Origin: Batillaria attramentaria
Lineage: Eukaryota > Mollusca > Gastropoda > Batillariidae
Length of the DNA: 64,000 nt
NCBI GenBank assembly: GCA_018292915.2
Contig: JACVVK020000194.1
Location: forward strand, 96,001-160,000
Direction of reading: 5' to 3'
The notes below the pieces were generated by a model. It saw nothing but the letters and a program-made list of their open reading frames with translations, had not been told where the DNA came from and did no database searches. A program made the translations under genes and the position numbers. Positions 53,781 to 64,000 of this stretch are shown here, one piece after another (position 1 is the first letter of the stretch; each line of letters begins with the position of its first letter).

Positions 53781-54763
53781 CATACAGAAGACTCTCAAAG
53801 TACTGGCTGATTTTTTCTCTCAGTGCTGTGAACAGTTCTGGACTTCTGCCAACTCAGTGCATCAGGGTGCGCGTTCGGTTTGCACCTCAACGGAAGTAGA
53901 CATAACTTATGTATAAGAGCAGTTCTTTGGCTCTGACTTTTCCCAGACTCTACCCATGAAACATCGTGCATGAAACATCAAGCGCGACAACCAATACGAA
54001 ACGTTTAGCACAGCAGTTGTCGGCTCCTGGCTGTTTTGAATCGCACAACACAAGACCCAGATCAACGTTGAGCAGACAGTCGAACGGTGCTGTTGTGAAC
54101 AATTTAAGGAGTGAGGGAAGGGGTGGTGTAGCGTACGACTAAGGTAGGAGGGGGTGGGGAAGGAGGTGGGGGGGTGGAGGAATGGGTGTGATGGTAGGGG
54201 CGGGGGGGGGGGTGTAGGGGACAAGTACCCGGCGACCTGAAGATGGAGGCGGTCAGAACAGTCATCCACCCGTCATTTCCACTACCCAGCCCCTATTGGC
54301 TCTTCTCAAGTGTCCTGGGACTCCTTATGACTTGAAGTCCCCACCCCTTCAGAAATGAACCCTCACCCCTTACCCCCATCTCTCCCACCAGACACACACA
54401 CACCGTCAACCCGCAGTCACCACCCGTATCATACAGACACCCGACATAGCCACCCCTGCTGGTAGCCGCTGATACCTTGATTGACGTAGAATAATCTTTG
54501 CTTTAGCCTGACGGATAACTGTCATTGAGACGCGTCATCTTCCACAAAATGACGTCCAGTGACGAGCAGATGGACATTCGCTACCTTTTTTCGTGTTAAG
54601 AGTGCCTACCGGGGAGTTAATCTTCGCTAAAAAGGGAGAGTGAGCGTGTGAAATAGTTTGTGTGTGAAATAGTTTTCGTATTTATTTGACGAGGTGTGCT
54701 GGGCTGCTATGAAAGGGGTTTAAAGAAGAACACGGACAAATTAAAATGAAGAAAGAGAAAAAA

Positions 54764-54819
<56 letters not shown>

Positions 54820-55800
54820 GCCAAGAACAGAATCGAATTTTCAGAGGGTCTTTGGTCACCCAGTATCTTAAGGAATGTATACCAACTAAGTAGCCAGCTG
54901 ACTAATTTCTTAGAGATTTGTGAAAACAACAAACCAACGACGCGTTAATGTGCTCAGTTGAAAATATTGCACTATAATATCCACCGAACAGAGCAACAGC
55001 CTGAAAAGCAAAGTTTGCTGATCTTTCAGTCTTCCAACCGTCTGTAAGCATGGAAATGAGTGAGACAATTCTGTCGCCTGCAATTGAAACGCAGTTCAGC
55101 GTAAAACTAGATGCGTATACATATTCAACGACTCTGGGAATTACGAACGGTGAACAATTTGTTTCCAGCAAAAAGGGGAGGGTTGTAATTTTTATTTTTT
55201 TTTTAAAGAACATTTCTTCCTCCCAGCAAAGATTACCATCTACAACATCACCTATTCAATTTCCCGACACCGGAGATCGACAATTTTCAGGGGGAGATAA
55301 GTCCCATTTTTTTTTTCTCTCTCTTCTTCTTCTTCTTCTTCTTCTCCAACTCACTACACTTCCCCTCTCCATTCAGACTTTCCTCGCGACTGGAGCAATT
55401 CACTTACAAACACTGCCTTCCTCACAAGGGCATAATTACGATGTACAGAGAGGAACACCTCTATCATTGTTCGCGCTTTTGTACGGAGCACGGGCTTCGG
55501 CGCTCGTCGCTAGCGGAGGGGAAATGTTTTTTGACATTGAGTCTAACTAGGGGTGAAAATTTGATACCGCCAGAGCGGGTAGAGAGAGGGAACGGGTGGA
55601 TGGCGACTGTAGGGGGAGGAGGGCCGAGAACCTGAAGACAATGGCTGTCAGACTTAAACGGCCGGGGCTTTTTCCTCAATGAAGTTCTGCCCCAGCCATC
55701 CTACCCGAGCCCCAGTTTCCCTGGTTCTGTTGGAAGTTATTCGACCGAGGAAGTATGTGTGGTTAAGCGTTGGAGACCCTGTGAGTTAGTTTGATGCGGA
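53781..55800. other. Spacer with (CA)n at about 54764-54818
   Basis: Open frames at 53907-54269 and 55050-55550 show no domain. G-rich tracts at about 54117-54220. No gene recognised. Confidence 0.4.
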
Positions 55801-55804
55801 TAGT

Positions 55805-55808
55805 ATGC

Positions 55809-55906
<98 letters not shown>
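55805..55906 (+). repeat. (GT)n, ~50 units
   Basis: Near-uninterrupted (GT)n run. Confidence 0.9.
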
Positions 55907-55907
<1 letters not shown>

Positions 55908-56327
55908 GCGATTTGTTCTTTTGTTTAATTTTGTTGTATTTCCACCCACGCAAAAAAATCATATTAATACATACTTGTGCATACTACAAACATACTTTCA
56001 TGCAGTATTTGAATATTTACAATAGATTTCTATGTCGCCATGTCCAAATTGGCAGATAAAACTTCTGTTATTGAAAAGTAGTATGTGCGATTTAATATTG
56101 GAGAATCTAAGTACATCTTTTTCTAGACAGATTTATGTTGCTGTTGGTGTGAAGGTTGTGACTGTTGTTGTTGTTGTTGTTGTTGTGTCACTATGACTGC
56201 AGCCACCACGACATGCGCAGTTCAAGAACCTGTCCCATGCAGGCTGTTGTTTCTCTTTGCTTTTCTACTCTTTTTTGCGTGCTCACCTTCGTCTGTAAGT
56301 CTCACATGGCTGCTGAAGCCACTTCAT

Positions 56328-56745
56328 GGGGCGGGCGGTGGTCTAGTGGTTAAGAGACGTTGTCACCAATGCGAGAGGTGAAGTTCGAATCCCACTCGGA
56401 GCAAAGAACCTTTCCTTCTCGTACGTGGCAAGGTTCATTCCGGCCGATCGTCGGGGATTCTTTCCGGGTACTCCGGCTTCCTCCCCCTCTGCTTCAGAAA
56501 TCATCAGCCCACAATTTTATTTTATTTTTTTTTAAAAGATGCAATTCTAAATTCAGGAACCTAAATAGCTGAGCTGACCCTCGGCACCACGTGATTGTAA
56601 TGTGTTTATGTCCAGGGTGTGAGAGAATGCGTGTGATTCACGTGAGCGTGAGTGTTTGGGTTCATTTCGCGGCGCTTTGAGCCGATTCAAGAACTTGTGC
56701 AAAGCGCGTATACAATACTCAGTTGTTATTATTATTCTTGATTTC
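56328..56745 (+). repeat. tRNA-derived SINE, family 2
   Basis: Full-length; head GGGGCGGGCGGTGGTCTAG (one-base differences), tail AAAGCGCGTATACAATACTC and ATT repeats. Confidence 0.85.
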
Positions 56746-57215
56746 ACTTCTTGAACAGAAAGGCCACATCACCAAACATACTGTCATCAGCACTACCTTC
56801 CTCTGCCTAAACCTAGGCCGGGTAACCCATGAGTGATCGGGGAAGTCGATTAGAGGGACGCCCTGGCTAGCCTACACCCTGAACCTAACAACAAAAAAAG
56901 CGGAGTGCGCAGGGTATGTCTATCTCCGTGTGAACATCGGCATAAGGGGAGGTCTTTGACGCTCGGCCTAACGGTTATCAGAATCGCCTACAAGTTGCGT
57001 ATACAGACGCGAGGGGGCCATCTCAAACATCACCCTGAGTCCTAAGTGATGCAAAATAAACACAGACAAAGCCAGAGGCTTCTATCTAATTCTCCCTCAA
57101 GCGAAATTTGCTAAGATCGTGGAACCTGACAAAATACCACGGAGCGGAGACGGCTCGTGCATGTGGGTTTCGTGTGCATGTTCGTTCGCTGCGGTTGGAG
57201 TGATTGCATTTGGAT
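56746..57215. other. Unannotated spacer
   Basis: No exon or repeat recognised. Confidence 0.4.
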
Positions 57216-57606
57216 GGGGCGGTCGGTGGTCTGGTGGTTAAGAGACTTGTCACCAATGCGAGAGGTCAGGGATTCGAGTCCCACTCGGGGCAAAGAATTT
57301 TTTCCTGGTACCGTTCATTCGGGCCGATCGTCGGGGGTTCTCTCCGGGTACTCCGGCTTCCTCCCCCTCTGTTTGGAAATGTTCAGCCCACCAAATTTGA
57401 AAAATAAACGCAATTCTGAATTCCGAAATTTAAATAGCTGAGCTGACCCTTCGCACCACGTGATTGTAATGTGTTTATGTGAAGTGGATGAGAGAATGCG
57501 TGTGATTCACGTGAGCGTGCGTGTTGGGTTCAGTTCGCGGCGCTTTGAGCCGATTCATTAAATTGGGAAAAGCGCCTATACAATAATCATTATTATTGTT
57601 GTTATT
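57216..57606 (+). repeat. tRNA-derived SINE, family 2
   Basis: Full-length; B box GATTCGAGTCCCAC, tail AAGCGCCTATACAATAATC with ATT repeats. Confidence 0.9.
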
Positions 57607-57654
57607 GCAATTTGGTGACAGGCGGTGGTGCCAACATCTTTCTAAACTAATAAC

Positions 57655-57722
57655 AATAAATTCAATTCAATTCAATTCAATATAACTTAATTGTCTGTCG
57701 ATGGCAGAAAATTTTCTTCTGG

Positions 57723-57779
<57 letters not shown>

Positions 57780-57780
57780 T
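57655..57780. repeat. (TTCAA)n and (CA)n
   Basis: ATTCA repeats at about 57659-57680, (CA)n at about 57727-57778. Confidence 0.85.
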
Positions 57781-58194
57781 AATTTATCTAGACATATAAA
57801 TCCATACATATTAAACACAGATCCTAAAGTAATGTGTGATGTCCAAGTCTAATACTGTGCTACTAAACTAAGAAATCTAAACTAAAAGATGGCAAGGGCA
57901 TAGCGGACATGACACAACTGAGGAGCAAGCACAGTTATGAAAATCTCAACAAATAAAATCTATACATAAATAATAACAATAATATAAATGGTATTATTAG
58001 GGTGCATTTCTTTAGAATAAAACTCAATGCGTTGATCACTCACCGACACTCATACACATTTGATAAAGATGGGCAGACGTACACTGGTGACACTGACAAG
58101 TTACACAGAAAATTACTGGAAGGCTTTGCAAAAAAGGAAGGTTTTAAGGATGCTCTTAAAAAAACAGACAGCGTGGGCGCATTTCTCAGATTCG

Positions 58195-58525
58195 CAGGCG
58201 GGTGGGTGGGTAGGGTGTTGAGGTGTTTTAACGTCCTTTTCCACTACGTGTTGGTGATATCAAAGACGGGACAACGAGAAAAAGGTCTGCTCAAATATTT
58301 GGCCCCAGCCGGGATTCGAACTCTCAGAGTATTTCCAAAGTGGAGGAAGAGGAAGCCGGAGAACCCAGAGAGAACCTCCGACGATCGGCCCGAGTGAACG
58401 GTGCCACCATGTAAGTCCCTGGTGCCACTTACGAGAAAGAAAAATTCTTCGCCCCGAGTGGGACTCGAACCTGACCCCTCGCATTGGTGACAAAGTCTTA
58501 ACCACTAAATCACCGACCGCCCTAC
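58195..58525 (-). repeat. Joined family-1 and family-2 SINE fragments (minus strand)
   Basis: A family-1 fragment (about 58200-58323) breaks off in its B box (GGGATTCGAACTCT) and continues directly as a family-2 fragment (about 58326-58524) ending in a complete family-2 head. Confidence 0.8.
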
Positions 58526-58529
58526 TGGC

Positions 58530-61200
58530 AGTTTGGGTGAAACTTATAATTTATATGTCTTTCATGAATCTGCTTGAATGTCCACCTGTAGCTTCTCCCC
58601 CTCTCGTCCCCATCCCCACCCTCTTTCCTTTGGGTCCGCAGATCTGTAAGAGCTTTTCAGAAAGCTAAACTAATCGCATTAACCAAAGCACTAGCTTACC
58701 AACCAGCCAACCAACAGCCCAATCAACTACGGGGTCTTCACTCTATAAGCGAGTTTGCCACAGTGTCCACCTCCACCTCTCAGTCCACACCACACACGTC
58801 TCTCCGCGGTCCCAGCAAGGGGTTAAGCAGATGGTTGAGCCAGACACCGGGACCCCCTGCTCCTCCCGAAATCAGCGGCCAAACACTCAAGGGAGGTAAT
58901 GCGGTGCTAGAGGGTAAACGATCCTTCGGGCGATGGCAGCCGACAATCCGGTAAAAAGGCGGGATCTTCTAGACTCCCGACCGAGATGGATCCATAAATT
59001 TACAGCGTCTTAGGTTTCTGTTTTATAAACTGCTGCCGTAGATCTGTTTTAGCCCAGTAAACAAGCGATGTGGGCCCCGCTAGCAGACGACTCCTGTATT
59101 GTTCCCGCCAGGAGACAGAGAGAAAATCACGATGGATGGGACCGATTGCATGCTGGGAGTTCCGCTGGCTCATTTGCATGAACCTGTCCTTGCTGAACGG
59201 GTGGCAGAGGGCAAGTGAAAAAAAAAAAATGGTGGTGTTTCTAACCTTGAGGGACAGTCTAAAAGTTAGACCGTGATGGCTCAAAGGCGTAAAAGTTGAG
59301 GTTGCTACTCACTAGTGGCCTACAAAAACTTTCAGAGACAATATTCAGATGTTTGGAGATCCTCTACGGACGATGGGATTTAGCCAACGACTCATGCGAC
59401 TGACGTTCCTCGACTGACGACAAACGTTCCACATAATTCCTAGACATTGACAGACAAAGGTTGGATTTTTTGGGGTTGATTGGTTGGTTGGTTGACTGGT
59501 TGGTTGACTGGTTGGTTGGTTGGTTGGTTGGTTGGTCAGGTGGGTGGGTGATTCTAAATACCACCGACTCAACTTCCACTACAAACCTGGTTTTTCATGT
59601 AAGGCAGAATCCAGCTGACGTAGACAGGTAGGGTGTGTGATGGCTGGCTGCTCAATGTTCTTTTTTTGTGTTTATTTGTTTGTTTTATCTTTTGTTTGTT
59701 GTTGTTGTTTGTTTGTTTGTTTGTTTTGTTTTGGCTTGTTTGTTTTGGTTTGGGTTTTTTTGTGAGCGGTGTTTTTTGTTGTTTTGGTTTGCATTTTTTT
59801 TTGGGGGGGGGGGAGGGGGGGTTGGTTTGTTTCTCTCTTTTTGGGGTTATTTCTTTGTTTGTTTGGGGTTTTTTGTGGGATGTTTTTTGTTTTGTTTTGT
59901 TTTTTGTTTTGTTTTGTTTTTGCTGTTTGTTGTTGGTTTGATTTTGTTTGTTTGTTTGTTTGTTTGTTTGGTTTGTTTTGTTTTGGGTTGTTTTATTGTT
60001 GTTGTTTCTTTTTTTTTGGGGGGGGGGTGGGGGGTGGGGGTAGGAGGGGTGAGACATCCTTTTAGTTTAAAGGGTTAAAAAATGGTTCAGTGATTACTGC
60101 GTATGGCGTGGTCGTGAGGAATATAGTATACACCTGTCTTCTGAATCTACTGAGAAACCCACTCTGTTTTCTTGCTTGTTTTACCGTAACCCTCTCTCAG
60201 TCAACCCGGCGGACATTTTCACCGGAGAAAGCAATAAACTGTAATGCCAAACCGACATCCAAAAATAACACATGTTAAACAAACGTACGTCTACAGAATG
60301 AGAGAAACACCGTGAAAACTAAGTTCACGATTCAGTTGTCACAGAAAATCGAGGGACAAGCTAAATTCAAAAATCAAGACCCGTCACCACCAGACCGAGA
60401 CCGCTCCCTGCCGCTATATTAGGCATTACCTCCCCCTACTATAAGCAGGGTGACCGGACGTCGCGACGGAGCAGTCGTTACCATGACGATCTTGGCAGGG
60501 ATGCTGGGAAGGAGATTTAGACTCCGTCGCACACCGCGTAAACCTTTTTATGGCAGCCCCATGAATTTGGACGTAAGCACCGCCGCGCCGATTAGAAAAC
60601 TTAAAGTTTTGCGCAATATTTCATCAGTGAGCCCCGGTGTATCAAGAGGAGGTGATTGTAGACCTGATTACTATCTCCCTTGAACCCATATCTTCCAATG
60701 CGTGCGCGCAGATAGGGGGTATAAAGAATTTTTAAGAGAGGTTGTCAAATTTATTGGCTTGGCTTAGTTGCAGGGGATAGAAAAAGAGGGTGATGGTGAA
60801 AGAAAGAAGGATTTGTCCGCATTTTGCACGGTGGTGTGGTCTTTTGTGCTGCTGTGTTTTGGATACGACTCGATCTGGTGAATACAGTCACACAAAAGTA
60901 TCAGATGGCGATCTCAAAGCTTGGAGTAATTTTTATAACGACCTGTTGATTTCTTCCTCTCATCTTCCCTTACATTACAAGGTAAGCAAGCAGGTTTTAC
61001 ATAGGATATTGTGCTGTGGAATCGCAAGATACCGTTAGTTTAGAATCTTTGGGATATTATTGTAATATATAAAGAATGTCTTGGTACATTTAGAATTGTG
61101 GAACAGTGTAGGTCAGTGTATGAAATACAAACAAATAGGCACAACATAGAGGATTTGACTTAAACCTTTTATTAAAAGTTGAAAACCAAGGGGAAACAAA
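58530..61200. repeat. Spacer with (GGTT)n and G/T-rich tract
   Basis: GGTTG repeats at about 59480-59535. 59655-60045 is nearly all G and T on +. No gene recognised; open frames here are compositional. Confidence 0.6.
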
Positions 61201-61203
61201 TAA

Positions 61204-61636
61204 AAAGGTACTAGGAACTAGTAGGAAGGGTTAGAGAAACACACCAAAAGGTACTAGGAACTAGTAGGAAGGGTTAGAGAAACACACCAAAAGGTACTAG
61301 GAACTAGTAGGAAGGGTTAGAGAAACACACCAAAAGGTACTAGGAACTAGTAGGAAGGGTTAGAGAAACACACCAAAAGGTACTAGGAACTAGTAGGAAG
61401 GGTTAGAGAAACACACCAAAAGGTACTAGGAACTAGTAGGAAGGGTTAGAGAAACACACCAAAAGGTACTAGGAACTAGTAGGAAGGGTTAGAGAAACAC
61501 ACCAAAAGGTACTAGGAACTAGTAGGAAGGGTTAGAGAAACACACCAAAAGGTACTAGGAACTAGTAGGAAGGGTTAGAGAAACACACCAAAAGGTACTA
61601 GGAACTAGTAGGAAGGGTTAGAGAAACACACCAAAA
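61204..61636 (+). repeat. 43-bp minisatellite, ten near-perfect copies
   Basis: Unit AAGGTACTAGGAACTAGTAG plus GAAGGGTTAGAGAAACACACCAA (43 bp). No differences between units were noticed by eye. Each unit has a small inverted repeat (CTAGGAACTAG). It is followed by unique sequence and then the GTTA-type repeat. Confidence 0.95.
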
Positions 61637-61683
61637 GAGATAAGTACGCAAACAAAACAAAACAAAGGCGGACTCAGAAAAAA

Positions 61684-61745
61684 GTTAGTTAGTTATTTAG
61701 GGCTTAACGCCGCGCAAGCATCAAAGACTATTTCGCGGCTAGCAC
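61684..61745 (+). repeat. (GTTA)n plus dispersed block (copy 3)
   Basis: GTTAGTTAGTTATTTAGGGC, then TTAACGCCGCGCAAGC and GACTATTTCGCGGC. Confidence 0.75.
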
Positions 61746-62266
61746 ACAGAAAGAAATATAGGCATATATGGGCATATACGCAATAGCACCCCGAACAAAA
61801 CATGACGTAATTTCCAACGCACGAGGGTGCAGAAGATTAAAAAAAATACATCGTGCATAGACTGCGCATTTTATTGCCGTCGGTTCGCAGAATAATGGCT
61901 GTATTGGATGTTCGCGCGCCGTTCTTATGTGTCACATCCCGGGAGCCTTAGTTACAAAATTTTATTGATATGCTTCTCACCCTTTGTTGCTATGCTATCC
62001 GCCCTAGATACATTTCACGGGAGCAGTAGCTGCTCCCTTTATTGCAAGCACGCAAACTGGACCGGTGTATAGAAAAAGAAGCAGCAGCGGCTGCGAAGTG
62101 GGAGAAGCAATTCGAGGCAAAGAAAAAGGTGCAAAAGCCACTTAACCTTGGATAGGAACAGCACATGTGACGTTTTGGCAAAAACACCTTTTCTGATGTA
62201 CGGTTAAGTTTTGTCTGCAGAACAGCGAAACGACAAGAATACTACTACTACTACTACTACTACTAC

Positions 62267-62306
<40 letters not shown>

Positions 62307-63340
62307 TATAATAATTTTTTTTTCTGACGTCCAACCTCCTGTTGGGCGCCTTACAATTGCAAAACATTACATACACACAGTCATACAATGCATTCTTACA
62401 AACATCATGATCATGACGATGGTGAAACTCTGAGTTACATGAAAAAGCCGCTGCAACATCCAGCGATGACACCAAGACGATGACACAGATGCGTGTTTGA
62501 CACAGGCTAAAACTCATTCAGTCTTCGTAATGCACCCTGAAGAGATGCGTCTTCAGTAATAAAAAAAAAAAACTACAAGCAAAATGAACCATTAAAAATA
62601 CCAAAAACAGCCCTTGCGCGTGACTTAATGTCAGATATCGTATTTGAACTTTGTCGATACCGTCTTCCGAGTTCGTTTGTTTTTGTTTTTATTGTTTTGT
62701 TTTGTTTTTGTTGTTGTTGCTGCAGCCGCTGGTCGTGGGGTTTTGTTGTTATTTGTTGTTGTGTTTTAATTTTGAAACTTCCCAGATAAATAAATATCCA
62801 GGGTTTCAGAGGTGTCGGCAGTCCGTTCTCCCTCCATCATTCAAACTTTAACCTCTACTGTTAGCTTTCAGTAATACCAAGCTGACCAGCTGTCAATCAA
62901 AGGTTGTAAAATTAATATGCAAATAATCTCTCACATTTATGCTGACCAGCTGTCAGCTAGGGTTGCATCATATGTGGGTTTCTCTCCACTCCCCCCTCCC
63001 CCCCCCCCTTTTTTTTATTACAAATCTGTTTATCGGTCGCTCCTGTGCTGGAAGCGGTAAAAGTTGATGGCTATGATCGCAAAAGTACACCATCAGTTTT
63101 GTAGGACTCATAAAAACCTCTCTCATTATTTCACCCGGGCAGATGGGTCATAATCATAATTATGCAAAAGGTTTGGTGGGCAGTCTAGTTTTGCCGTGTT
63201 GTCTGTGCAGTCTCAAGACGTATTGGTGTTAGACTCTGCCCCTTGCACTGTGAGTGTTACATCTGTTAAAGTCCCAATACCTTTGTGAGGCAACGACGCT
63301 GTTGAAAAAAACTTTTCATACTACTACTACTACTACTACT
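61746..63340. repeat. Spacer with (ACT)n(AAT)n
   Basis: (ACT)n(AAT)n at about 62239-62308. GTCCAACCTCCTGTTGGGCG (about 62329-62348) also occurs, inverted and diverged, near 23515-23550. GCTGACCAGCTGTCA is duplicated at about 62880 and 62940. No gene recognised. Confidence 0.5.
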
Positions 63341-63720
63341 ACTGAGTATTGTATAGGCGCTTTTCCCAATTTCATGAATCGGCTCAAAGCGCCGCGAACT
63401 GAACCCAACACGCACGCTCACGTGAATCACACGAATTCTCTTACACAGTGGACATAAAGACATTACAATCACGTGGTGCGTAAGGGTAAGCTCAGCTATT
63501 TAAATTTCGGAATTTAGAATTGCATTTATTTTTCAAATTTGGTGGCTGAACACTTCCAAAGCAGAGGGGGAGGAAGCCGGAGTACCCGGAGAGAACCCGC
63601 GACGATCGGCCCGAATGACGGGCCCATACGAGAATGAAATCTTGCCCCGAGTGGGACTCGAACCCCTGACCTCTCGCATCGGTGACAAGTCTCTTAACCA
63701 CCAGACCACCGACCACCCCA
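63325..63720 (-). repeat. tRNA-derived SINE, family 2 (minus strand)
   Basis: Full-length; (ACT)n tail side at left, body in order, head ending at about 63720. Confidence 0.9.
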
Positions 63721-64000
63721 TTGGAATTAGCTTAATCCGTCAGAATTAGTCACTTGGGACACAATATAGCATTTGAAACTTTTGTGGCGTACGATGTTAT
63801 TCTACGTATGTAGAGGTGTACCGCGTACTGAGCAGACGACATTCTTTGGTTGCGGACTGACGACCAGCTGGACCAGGTGGCTATATTGTTAGCGACTTGG
63901 TCTGTCGGCGTGTAGTACCGGTATGGAAGCGTCAAGCCAAAGAAAGTCATTGTATTTCTCTAATATTAGAAGCCGCAAACTCACGAAAATGGTTACAGTG
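63721..64000. other. Unannotated end of window
   Basis: No feature recognised. Confidence 0.3.

Noticed and set aside
61204..61636. CRISPR-like array
   Set aside because: Units are contiguous and identical with no unique spacers, in animal DNA; a minisatellite.
61204..61636. Interstitial telomere repeat (GGGTTAG in each unit)
   Set aside because: Only one telomere-like heptamer per 43-bp unit; no tandem TTAGGG.

Overview
The window is animal nuclear DNA, most likely from a mollusc and probably a marine gastropod. This rests on intron-containing receptor genes of the protostome sex-peptide/myoinhibitory-peptide receptor type, a very high load of (CA/TG)n microsatellites, several tRNA-derived SINE families, MITE-like elements, and a non-LTR retrotransposon whose ORF1 begins with a 2A-like motif (known from echinoderm and mollusc elements). 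Nothing looks bacterial: there are no operons and no ribosome binding sites. The species is inferred, not proven.

Layout. 1-~6000: a nearly complete APE-type non-LTR retrotransposon (LINE, CR1/L2-like) on the + strand, with ORF1 (2A-like N-terminus, coiled coil) and ORF2 (endonuclease, reverse transcriptase, Cys-rich C-terminus). Frameshifts in both ORFs make it look dead. 6400-25889: a cluster of five related class A GPCR loci, here called A to E. A (6400-8184) and B (9946-11950) are on the - strand. C (13809-15724, a pseudogene), D (17938-21580) and E (22758-25889) are on the + strand. Each locus has a small first exon encoding an Arg-rich leader plus a hydrophobic signal peptide, then a phase-1 intron, then one large exon holding all seven transmembrane segments. 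Splicing the exons gives open frames of about 452, 464, 436 and 469 codons for A, B, D and E. The flip from - to + strand lies between B and C, where remnants of further receptor copies lie in both orientations.

25900-64000: no gene could be identified with confidence. This part holds long microsatellites, G/T-rich low-complexity tracts, tRNA-derived SINEs on both strands (some nested), LINE 3' fragments, a perfect ten-copy 43-bp minisatellite and other dispersed repeats. A few long open frames without recognisable domains are noted at low confidence.

The GPCR cluster is the functional core. Paralogous 5' flanks, intron blocks and 3' flanks show it grew by local duplication. One such comparison suggests that gene D joins exon 1 of one ancestral copy to the receptor exon of another. 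The receptors probably bind neuropeptides; their ligands cannot be read from the sequence.
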